This document shows, piece after piece, positions 51,970 to 62,217 of a stretch of 64,000 nt of DNA. Origin of the DNA: Selaginella moellendorffii (taxonomy: Eukaryota > Streptophyta > Lycopodiopsida > Selaginellales > Selaginellaceae). The position numbers were made by a program, and so were the translations under genes. Below the pieces are notes generated by a model, which was not told the origin of the DNA, made no database searches, and worked only from the letters and a program-made list of their open reading frames with translations. Position 1 is the first letter of the stretch. Each line of letters opens with the position of its first letter. Location of the stretch: assembly GCF_000143415.4 (NCBI RefSeq), contig NW_003314264.1, forward strand, positions 1,773,786-1,837,785, read 5' to 3'.

Positions 51970-53766
51970 AAAATGGCTTTGTCGAAGAATTCTTACAGCG
52001 CTCAAGAGCGAGAGACGTTGGTTAGAAGGCGGCTCGACCACAACATCGAGCAGAGAAGCTGCAGGACTGCATATTATCATAACAGGATTCTCTCCATGGA
52101 GAGACCTGACTCTTACCTCTGCATCATCCACGACAAAATGGATCAGAAAAAGACGTGCTTACCTCGACTCAATCCTGCCCCCAAGGCAATCTCTTCATCC
52201 ATGCAGCTGCCTGTGTCTCTATTTGGCATAATCGCTCATGGGCATGGTGCCCAGAACTATGGGAACTTCTTTGTACCTCTATGGGGTGGTGGGGGTGCAA
52301 ACATGATGATTGCGTCCCTAGCAAAACACTTAAGGTCTCTGCAAAGTGCGCAGACTGAGCTGAACGGCCAACCCTTGCATAAGGCCCTTGTCGATCGAAC
52401 CCCATACAGGGTTCAGCTGGAGGAGGAGCAAAGGCTTGCAGTATCGCGTGGGGCCCCATGCCATCCCAGTGAATATGTTGGCCGTCAGATTGTAGGGTTA
52501 TCACGTGAGGCCTCATGCCATTCCGACGAGGCTGGTCGCCCGGTGAATGCACAGCCTCATCCAAACGAAGCAGAATCTCAAGGAAGTTCTTGCGGCCGAT
52601 GTGGCCTTCCACCCCATCTTCTGCTCCAAACAGACAATGCTGGCAGTGAGAACAAAAACATGTACGTCTTCGCGTACTTGGCGATGCTTGTTGCCAAAGG
52701 CATATTTGAAACGGTTACACTTGGCTTTCTCATGGTTGGGCACACTCATGAAGACGTCGATGCCATGTTCAGTCACCTGGCAGAGTCCCTCCGGCGATCC
52801 AATGTCCTCACCCTCCCACAACTCTACGATGAATTCCAAAATTGCATCAAAGGCACTGTTGAAGCTGCACTTCTGACAGAGGTTCCAGACTTTAAGGGGT
52901 TTGTAAGAGGCTACATCAGGGACGAATCCGAAACGCTGATTGGCCACTCCAAGCCTCTTCAGTTTCATTTTAGCATGCGTGACGGTGCTCCAGTGATGAG
53001 GTACAAGATGAGAGAATAGGACACAGTGTGGCTGCCAGTGGACGGCATTGAACTCTTCAAGAGAGATTCCATAACTGGGGAACCTATGATTCCTCAGGGT
53101 TCCCCACGGCCGATGCACCCGGATGGACTCAAAGACCAGGAAAGTATAGTGGCCGGGATTAGACAGCATATTGCCTTCTGGAAGAGGGGGTTGGTGTTTG
53201 GTGGAGAATCCTATTTTAAGAGGTGCAAGCCTTTGCTCGAATACTGGGAGAAGATTATATCTGCTATCCAAAATGGGCCGGTTGTATATGAAGAATTGGA
53301 AGAGTCCTTTTGGCCAGAACCCAGAGCACCAGATAGTAGCGGAACAATGTCCTCTGGAAATGCAGTGACAGATAACGATGTTGAGGATCACTATTGTGGG
53401 CCGAGGAACAAGAAGCCGGATTCAGCATTCAATCCAGTACAAGTCTGCAAAGGAATGGTCGTGCTTGTCAGACCCAGTAATAAAAAACAAATGATATGGG
53501 TGGGGCGCTGCATCACTGATGCAGAGGAGGACGCGGAAACTAACTCCTTCAATGTAACTGTGGAGTGGTTCAAGCCAAGTTCCGGATATACGAAGGATTG
53601 CCTAGAAAAGAGATGGGTGCTGAATCCAAGGGATCCCAGCATGAGCATATCGGTGGATAATGTTGTGCATGGTTGGATGCGGAAGCAGAGTGCCACCATC
53701 ACCTTGCCAGACCATGCAAGAGATGCAGCAAAAGCATTCATAACCCGGGTTCAAGGTGAGATTTAA
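51970..53766 (+). pseudogene. DDE-like transposase, catalytic and C-terminal parts, copy 2 (nonsense mutation)
   Basis: Catalytic-looking acids lie in CIIHDKMDQKKTCLPRL, LLLQTDNAGSENKNMYVFAY and FLMVGHTHEDVDAMFSHL; this D...D...GHTH(x)3D pattern is what I know from RNase-H-fold transposases annotated DUF7869 (name from memory). Then a C-terminal region shared with 40307-41101. A TAG at 53017-53019 replaces the Trp of MREWDTVW in copy 1. The interior (SRGAPCHPSEYVG, EASCHSDEAG) is encoded by two palindromes at 52445 and 52503. Confidence 0.75.
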
Positions 53767-53800
53767 TATTCCTTTACTAAGTTTCTAATGTATTTTATTT

Positions 53801-54267
53801 CAAGGTGAACAATCCGAATCTGAATCAGAGGAGGCGTGATGGCATGTGGCCCTTTGCACTAGTATATCTTAATACTGGTCTGAGAAATAGAATGGCATGT
53901 GCCCTCAGGCCTTTTACTAAATCACCTTTGAAAGAAATGCAAGCCTCTATGTCGTAAAAAAAAGGTACTAGAGAAATTCCTTAATAATATGAATGTTATT
54001 TAGTTTCATGAAAATACACTAAGGGTCAAATGAGTTAAATGACTTCTCCAGACTAGCAATGCCTCTTGCTACACCTTCACAATTAGATTCGTTAGAAAAA
54101 GATAACATTGAATAATATCTAAATGTTCTCACCATTAAGTTATATGTCTGGCTAATAGGAATGACGTTCATCTTGGAAAGCTCACCACACGCTCAATGAA
54201 CAAACAAATAGTGTGTGCGCGCATGCCATCGCTCTTCTTTAGCTTCAGATTCGGCTTGTTCACCTTG
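53801..54267. repeat. 467-bp inverted-repeat-bounded module, copy 2
   Basis: Same module as 39806-40272 in opposite orientation, just 3' of transposase copy 2. Terminal repeats start CAAGGTGAACAA and end inward at GATGGCATG. Confidence 0.65.
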
Positions 54268-54298
54268 ACAATGAGATTTATTATACAACCAGATGGAC

Positions 54299-56302
54299 TC
54301 AGTCTGGACACAAAGTCACCGCGCTAGTCACCATGCCCCAGATATGTCTAGCCCCTGAACAAAAAACATATAATTTCACGTCATTTTCAAATACTTGAAA
54401 ATTTGTGCCTAGTCCCATTTTACTGAATAAATCCCACTTTAACGAAATAGAGCTTGAGTGGCCAATCAGCGTTTCGGATCCGTCCCTGATGTAGCCTCTT
54501 ACAAACTCCTTAAAGTCTGAAACCTCTGTCACAAGTGCAGCTTCAACAGTGCCTTTGATGCAATTTTGGAATTCATCGTAGAGTTGTGGGAGGGTGAGGA
54601 CATTGGATTGCCGGAGGGACTCTGCCAGGTGACTAAACATGGCATCGACGTCTTCATGAGTGTGCCCAACCATGAGAAAGCCAAGTGTAACCGTTTCAAA
54701 TATGCCTTTGGCAACAAGCATCGCCAAGTACGCGAAGACGTACATGTTTTTGTTCTCACTGCCAGCATTGTCTGTTTGGAGCAGAAGATGGGGTGGAAGG
54801 CCACATCGGCCGCAAGAACTTCCTTGAGATTCTGCTTCGTTTGGATGAGGCTGTGCATTCACCGGGTGACCAGCCTCATCGGAATGGCATGAGGCCTCAC
54901 ATGATAACCCTACAATCTGACGGCCAACATATTCACTGGGATGGCATGGGGCCCCACGCGATATTGCAAGCCTTTGCTCCTCCTCCAGCTGAACCCTGTA
55001 TGGGGTTCGATCGACAAGGGTCTTATGCAAGGGTTGGCCGTTCAGCTCAGTCTGCGCACTTTGCAGAGACCTTAAGTGTTTTGCTAGGGACGCAATCATC
55101 ATGTTTGCACCCCCGCCACCCCATAGAGGTACAAAGAAGTTCCCATAGTTCTGGGCACCATGCTTATGAGCGATTATGCCAAACAGAGACACAGGCAGCT
55201 GCATGGATGAAGAGATTGCCTTGGGGGCAGGATTGAGTCGAGGTAAGCACGTCTTTTTCTGGTCCATTTTGTCGTGGATGATGCAGAGGTAAGAGTCAGG
55301 TCTCTCCATGGAGAGAATCTTGTTATGATAATATGCAGTCCTGCAGCTTCTCTGCTCGATGTTGTGGTCGAGCCGCCTTCTAACCAACGTCTCTCGCTCT
55401 TGAGCGCTGTAAGAATTCTTCGACAAAGCCATTTTGATAGCAGTGCACTCGTCACACTTTGAAAAGCTGGAGTACTTTCCTATACTCACATCCCTGAACC
55501 TGTTGCTCCACAATCTACTAAATCTAGATTGGCTCAGCTTCCTGTAGCCATTACTCTGGAGTTCCCGATTCACATCTTCCAATATGGCCCCCTTGGTATA
55601 CATGGAAGGGAGAACTCGTTGGGTGTCTCGTGTTCCATCTTCCAAGAGGCAGGTTTTATGTGGTTGCTGCTCGCTACATGTCTCGACAAACCTCTTGAAG
55701 ATTGCCTCTCCATATACAACATGACCCCTGGTTTTGTGCGTACCGTCGTTCCCATGGATTGCCTGTTGAACCCTTTGTTCTTCGAACTCAGTTTTGATTC
55801 TGTAGAATGTGGTTCGAGGGACTCCATAAATGATTCTCCATGCCTTCATGCAGACCAAACCCCTCTGGAAGACCATGCCCCCCACCTGATGTTCTGAAGC
55901 ATCAACAGATGACCGTAATGCCTCATACACAAAATTGCGAGCTGCCTTCCAGGACAATGTCTTGTATCTTGCTCTCTCCTCTTCAATAGCATCCCAATCA
56001 GCATGTTGACAGCACCTCCTCTTGCAACAAGCAACTGTCAAGACCATTCGAACCTCCATCGCCATTTTCTGCCTTTTTGGTTCGTTGCTCAGATCCCTTT
56101 GGCTGTGCTTTAGGAAGGTGTACATTCTTTTCCCATGAAGAGATGTTCTGTCATCAATTGTAGTGGTGTTTGATTGTGAATCCTTCACATTCTCAAACAC
56201 TAAGTGCCTCAATTTCCACCGCACAATGCTTCCAATAGTCAGACTGTTTTCTTCTGTGTCAACAACCTCTAAAATCGTAATGTAAGCGACTAAATTTTCC
56301 AT
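54299..56302 (-). pseudogene. DDE-like transposase, copy 3, longest open frame (C terminus replaced)
   Basis: 667 residues open. In order: a region joining VVDTEENSLTIGSIVRWKL, a Cys cluster (ACCKRRCCQHADWDAI), a probable HTH (CMKAWRIIYGVPRTTFYRIK), a central region, then the three acidic motifs HDKMDQKK, LLQTDNAGSENKN and VGHTHEDVDAMFS expected of an RNase-H-fold DDE enzyme. The N-terminal domain seen in copy 2 is missing (starts MENLVAYITILEVV) and after IGHS the frame runs into unrelated sequence instead of the shared C-terminal region, so it is truncated at both ends and abuts copy 2 tail to tail at about 54330. Confidence 0.75.
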
Positions 56303-56365
56303 TCTACTTTAGTCACTTAACCACACCTCTGACCACTTGGAGGAGTCTCATTCGCAACCTCCATA

Positions 56366-58167
56366 AGTCCAATCCAGGACTTGGGACTTGCTAGCCCCGA
56401 GAATGGCGTCCCTGCCACTCAACATTTGCACTTGGTCCAAGTGCTCCACATGTCTGATCCCGTGACCGACACTCAAAGGTACCACCGACATAGCAGCCCG
56501 TTACGCTAAGGCCATGCCCAATCACCTTTGCTACACTGGTAGTCCAATACCACTTGCATCACCGTCTTGGCTCTCCAAGACTAGGCAAACCTTCTGTGAG
56601 TGGTCATCTCAGATCCACTCCTTGGCATCCTTAAGATGCCCACCGACAAGGGGAATAGCCTTCCCCAATATCCCTCTGTCAGTCCCCACTAAGTCCCTTT
56701 ATGCCCCTGGCCGTGTTTGCCAACACTGCCACTGGATCGAGACCCACAGGCCCGACCACTAAGTCCCACGGTCCTCTGGGACTTCCTCACCACACGATTG
56801 TGTCCTTGGTCACTACCCCAGAGGACTGCTCCTCTTCCTTTCCACAATCTGGGCCTTTGGGACAACATTTCGGAACACCATGGCCTTACGCGAGCCACCT
56901 GGGTACTCTCCTCGCCTTCTGCCCTTGGGTGCTCTAGCCATGGGCTTAGAGCGGGTTCCGTTGAGCCACACCAGGTATCCAAGTAGGTAGTGCCACCCAC
57001 ACTTGGACTGGGAGCATCGGCCAGTCGATCTCCCGGGGGAACTAGAGCCGGCTCTTGAACACTTCACCAAGCTACCCCGCTTGTCGGTCTGTGTTCACTC
57101 TAGTCTTGGACTTCCCAGTGGGCAGCTCATCACCCAACACTGGGTCTGGCCTTCCTGGGCCAAACTGGCCTTTCCTGGCCAAACTGGCTCCACTGCAGTC
57201 CTCCCCCCTACTATACTTTTGGAGCTCACCAAACCCCCCAGGGTCTGGGAGACGAACGCTTTGGGCTTTCACCCTCTCAGACTCGAACTCGGACTCGGAC
57301 TCGGACTCGGACTCGGACTCGGACTCGGACTCGGACTCGAACTCGGACTCCATACTATATAACTGTATTCTTGGTCACTACACTAGAAGACTACTCTTCT
57401 TTCTTTCCATATTCTGGGATTTTGGGACTCGGCCTCGGCCTCGGTCTCGTTCTCGGTCCCGATCTCGGTCTCGGTCTCAGTCTCGGTCTCGGTCCCGGTC
57501 TCGGTCTCGACTTCGGACTCCATCTCGGACTCCATCTCGGACTCCATCTCGAACTCCATCTCGGACTCCATCTCGGACTCCATCTCGGGTCCATCTCGGA
57601 CTCCATCTCGGGTCCATCTCGGACTCCATTTCGGGTCCATCTCGGGTCCATCTCGGGTCCATCTCGGATTCCATCTCGGACTCCATTTCGGGTCCATCTC
57701 GGGTCCACCTTGGACTCCATTTCGGGTCCATCTCGGACTCCATCTCGGGTCCATCTCGGACTTCATCTCGGACTCCATTTCGGGTCCATCTCGGGTCCAC
57801 CTCGGACTCCATCTCGGGTCCATCTCGGACTCCACTTCGGACTCCAACTTGGGTCCATCTCGGACTCCACTTCGGACTCCAACTCGAGTCCATCTCGGAC
57901 TCCACTTCGGACTCCAACTCGAGTCCATCTCGGACACTTCCACGTGTCATGTGTTGGTCCTTTTGGGTCCCTTTTTGGAGCCTCGCTTTTTGCTCGCTTT
58001 GTGCTCGTTCCTCGAGCACTTCTTTGGGAGTTCCACTCCCGCTCTTGACTTTTCAAGTCGGAGCTTTTGGTCCAAACGTGTTACGCTCGTTTGGCTCTTG
58101 CTTCAGCCACTACCGCGTGGCACCCTTTCTGGCTCCACTTTGGGGCCTAGGGATTTTGTGTCTCACA
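56366..58167 (-). repeat. Long LTR, minus orientation, with internal tandem repeats (arm 1)
   Basis: On the minus strand it starts TGTGAGACACAAAATCCC at 58167, preceded by a polypurine tract (GGGTGGTGGAG, in 58168-58185). It contains alternating 11/12-bp repeats (GAGATGGACCC and GAGATGGAGTCC) at about 57480-57930 and (GGACTC)n at about 57285-57350, and the GGGTGAAAGCCCAAAG motif near 57260. Long frames here, on both strands, are repeat artefacts. It is an inverted copy of 62218-64000. Confidence 0.75.
57480..57930. repeat. Minisatellite of mixed 11- and 12-bp units
   Basis: On the minus strand GAGATGGAGTCC (12) and GAGATGGACCC (11) alternate irregularly for about 450 bp, with variants GAGTTGGAGTCC and GAAGTGGAGTCC at one end. 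The inverted copy is at about 62450-62930. Confidence 0.9.
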
Positions 58168-61100
58168 ACTCCACCACCCATAGACGAAGTTCGATGTCCT
58201 CATCGAACGGTAAACCATTTTGTAAAGTAACACTCTCATGTGTTACCATTTCCATCCTTAGCACCTAGCCAATATTTGTCAATGGTTTGACATTGAAGGC
58301 TCACCATGCCTTTTGCATATGCCTCAATGGTTTGACACCAAAGGCTCACCATGCCTTGCCTATCCTCTAAGGAGGGTAGTCTCCCCAACTTAGAGACTGA
58401 TTGGACTACATGTAGTGGTTCTCTCCTTTTATTGGTTTAGTTCTTGCTAAACCTCTTAGAGACCCTTTTCTAAGTCAATCCCACTACTCCTTCTTGAGTA
58501 GTCTCAATTTCCTTCTATTGAATGTTTGCACCTTGGAACTTTTACTCTTTTGACTTTTGGAAGTCAATTTCCTAGGTGTCTCCAACACCTTGCATTGCAC
58601 AGATTGTGCAACTCCACTTCCCTATCCTAGGAAGTTCATTACTTGAGGGCACCATCATCCTCTCTTCTATTTCGTACCACCTTGGGCACTAAGTTCCATT
58701 TATCACACTTTGTGCTAGGGTTGTCCATCGCCCTATCATTTGGCTACCTTACCGCTCCCTCCCTTGGAGCTTCCACTTTCGCCAAATCGGAGCAATTCGG
58801 AATCCATCCTTGGAAACACACTTCCTTTCCCGCAATTTGTTATTGTCCAACACATTAGTGTTCCTCGCCTAACTTTGTCACTTGGATTCCTTCCCAGGGA
58901 TTCCACGGCCCTATCTTGGCCACTCATCTTTTGCTCCTATCCGTTGATTGTTGCACCAAGCAACATCGAATCTCTACCACCCTCCTTGAGGTATTCTTTT
59001 GATTCCATAGCAAAGGCTCTGCTTTGCCAAGACTAGGGTGTTCACCCCTAGTAAGTCTCTTTTAGCATCTTCTGTTGTGGGCTCTATCCTCGGCCCAACT
59101 TTGTGACCCTCTCATGGGTCTCTTTAGAGACTACTTTCCTTGGACACACTATGCTATCGCAATGACATAGCTCATTTCCCTAAAGTGCTTTTCCCACTTG
59201 GTCACCTTGACCAAGCCACACCATCATCAATAGTTCAAATCAACACTTTGAACTAGGAACCTTATTCCTTAACCCAAACAAGGACCTTGTCCTTATTTAG
59301 CCACAAGATCACCTAGTGATCTCACCTCAGCACCTTAACAGGTTTGCCAATAGGTACTAGGTCTTCCAGACCTTTAACTTGTTAACTACGACCCCGGGGG
59401 CATCCCCCACACTTGGCGGTGCGCCCAAGCCAGCCCTTCCGGCCAAGGGTCCATAGCAACTGAGATTAGGTGTCCCCATCTCACTCACCACGTCCTTGGT
59501 GCCACTTGCACCAAAGCGTTCAAGTTAGATATGCCGAGCTTTCACACTAAGCAATCTAACCGTGCATCACGACTCCGAGGCATCCCTCGCTTGGCGGTGT
59601 GCCCAAACCAATCTCCCCACTGAGAGTCCATGACCACCGAAATATGAGTGTCCTCATATTCCAAACCATCACCACGCCCTAGTGATTTGGGACTCGAACC
59701 CAAGCACTAGAGGGTCGGGACTCGAACCCAACCTCCGTATATGCATCTACGGACGACATCACACAAGATGCCTGGCGTGACTCCCCACGCCGGTGCACCA
59801 ACTTATTTTTAAAGCGCGCTACAGATCACAGCTTAGGAACCTAGTTCCTCCACATTGCCAAGTCCTCTCACTTGACATGTCTGTGATCATGCATGAACTC
59901 CTCCATGCTCGGCCCCATGGCCCACCCTTTTTGAAGTTATCACCTTCAACTAGGGTATTTGTTCCCTCGACGTGCCAATCTCGCTTGGCAAGTCCTTCGA
60001 CCACTGTAACATGGTTCCTACATAAGCGTGAAAGTCCTTGACCATCAACTTTTGTTCAAAGCCCTCTCTTTGAACACTCGGGAACTACTTCCCTAACCTT
60101 GATAGCCTTGCCTCATGGCAAGCTTCAAGACCACGCTTCTGCTGCGCCACTCTGATTTCGCGCGTTCCATGAACCATTTACACTTTGCCTTTCTAGGTAC
60201 TAAGCTACCTAGAATCGTCTTTGGGAACCTTGAAGGAACTCTGTCCCTCAGCTTGCTAAGGCCTCCCTTTTTGCAAGCCTTCAAAATGCCACATAGTCTA
60301 ACATGGACAATTCCATATTTTAGACTCTCCATGGTATCACGGTTGCTAGCGGCAACACCCTCGAGCCCCCACTTGATTCTCCACTCCCAGCTGGCATAAC
60401 CAACCTTGGTTATGCCCTTTGATTCCTATGGTTCGGTTCTATCCCCTTACTTCTTGCTTTTTGGCTTCACACCTTTCCTTTGGTCATTCTCCTCCAGACT
60501 AGGAGGATAGCTTTGCACTTTCTATCACGCTTTAGCAAGTATTCTTAGGGATGAACCTACCCAATAGCCTAGGGAGTGGTTCCTCAATCCGGGTATGCTC
60601 ACCTTATAATCCCACACACTGGGATTACATTGTTGCTTATGGGCCTTTACATGCCCATTACTAACCTTGCCAAAATTCCATTTTTGGCTTTGTCCAACTC
60701 GGGTAGACAGTCCTTTCCTGTCTCCACAACCTTGGACATTTGGATAGCACCTTCTACCCATCATTCGCTAGGGCCTTAGTCCCTTGGGCTTTATCCATTG
60801 CCCTCGCGACATCAAACACCACCTTCTGGTGTTCTAGAGTGTCCGGGTGTCCCAATGATGGCTTTCTTGACAATGAGTATTTCCTTTTATGACATTGACT
60901 TACTATATTGCAACACAAGCAACTTATCCCCCATAAAGGTATATCCAACTTCCTTATGCTATTAAGAAGTCTTGGGTAGCTACCTTCTACCCGTTTAGCC
61001 AGTTATTTTGCACCTCTTGCTTAGTTGCCTCATAGTTGTCAAGTCCTACAACTCATTGCTTGGTGCTTTCACACCTCCATCATTATCTGGGTCACCACAC

Positions 61101-62217
61101 TCCAATTGCATGCTCTGCAACTTAGGCTATGCCATTCCCATTTCCATTGGGATTCCTTTGGCAAGGGGTTCTCATGAACCCACCAACATAGCCTCAAGGT
61201 ATCACACCTTGGCACATTTGGTGTCTCCACACCATCGGCTCCACGAGCCTACCTCTATGACATTTCCCCTTCGTGTCTAAGTCTTTGCCAAGACCAACAC
61301 CGCTCTTTCTCATGCCAACCATCCGTTAGCACTGCCCCATAGAAGTCACACACAACTTTATGTCAAAGTTGTTTTCTTCTGGGAACACCTTTCCCATAAC
61401 TTTAGCATGGCACATTTTGCCATCGATGAGATGCCCTCTGTTCTCATCCTTGGATCCTATGATCCCCCCCCATCCTTTGTGGGGTATAACACACCTCAGT
61501 CCAAATGCTTCCATCAGTCCTTTTAGGACCATCCCTTGACTCTACTTGAGTCATCCAGCAGTTTTAGACTTGGTTAATCCACAGACCCGTAAGGTCCTAC
61601 TTGTGAGGCACTAGCTCACTGGAATACACTTCTTGCATTCCTGTCCTACTCAAAAGGACTATTTTCACAAGTGTTACTCCAACACTTGATTTTGTTCTCT
61701 GGGGGCAACTTTTGCCCCTTAGAACTACTTGTCCATGCGATGAGAATACCACTCATCTCTAAGTACACCCCCCAACTCCTTGGGTTGTTCCAGCATTTAT
61801 TAAAGGTAGCCCCAGCTACCATTTCAAGGAGTTGAGTCGTCTTCCGTATTTGACCTTCCACGGTCATTACCTTTAGTCTCACATTCATGAGCACCAACCT
61901 CAACTGTATGAGGATAATCTTGTGACTCTTTTATTGTTTTAGAGTCTCTATCTTTCCCGTGATCCCAACTTTAGTTGTTTACCACAACAACCTTAGCCAA
62001 TTTGCTGAGACAAATGCTCATCCGGATCACATCCTCAACTCAATGAGGAAAATTTTGCACTGTTCCCAAGATCCCAAAGTCGTTCCATTATTGGCCCTTT
62101 TCTATCCACCACCTCGTCTACAAGTTCACACATGAACTGTAATGGAGAGCCATGTCCTCCCGACTTGCTACTCCTCAAGGATAGGCCCACTCCTCGGACC
62201 TTCCGATGCCAACACTA
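58168..62217 (-). mobile_element. Non-coding interior of an LTR element (LARD-like)
   Basis: About 4 kb, pyrimidine-rich on the + strand, with no gag or pol motif I can find on either strand. It lies directly upstream, on the minus strand, of the polypurine tract and LTR of arm 1. Parts (59390-59500, 59575-59805) match 38740-38995, next to the chromovirus fragment, so this is probably a non-autonomous or worn member of that family. Confidence 0.5.
59690..59805 (-). repeat. tRNA-like repeat with two B boxes, copy 2
   Basis: On the minus strand, GGTTGGGTTCGAGTCCCGACC and a second TGGGTTCGAGTCCC; related to 38870-38995. Confidence 0.4.

Larger units (their letters stand above)
40160..54965. repeat. 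Dispersed palindrome array, about 24 copies
   Basis: Copies or half-copies built on GGCRTGNGGCCNCAYGCC, mostly flanked by AAT and ATT, near 40168, 40222, 41236, 41517, 42594, 42669, 43901, 44091, 44231, 45731, 47008, 47068, 47145, 48004, 48834, 49808, 50425, 52445, 52503, 53838, 53892, 54215, 54893 and 54941. About half are close to full 22-24 bp palindromes (e.g. 42669, 47145, 48004). I noticed none outside this block in the rest of the window. Confidence 0.85.

Noticed and set aside
50713-53019. Single 768-codon frame
   Set aside because: It is open only because 799 N bases are read through; the real sequence across the gap is unknown and the left part is rearranged.
57055-58230. Long open frame of about 390 codons with SDSDSD and PSRTPSRVHLG repeats
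   Set aside because: It lies in tandem repeats of an LTR and similar frames exist on both strands and in the inverted copy; a repeat of 12-bp units stays open by itself.
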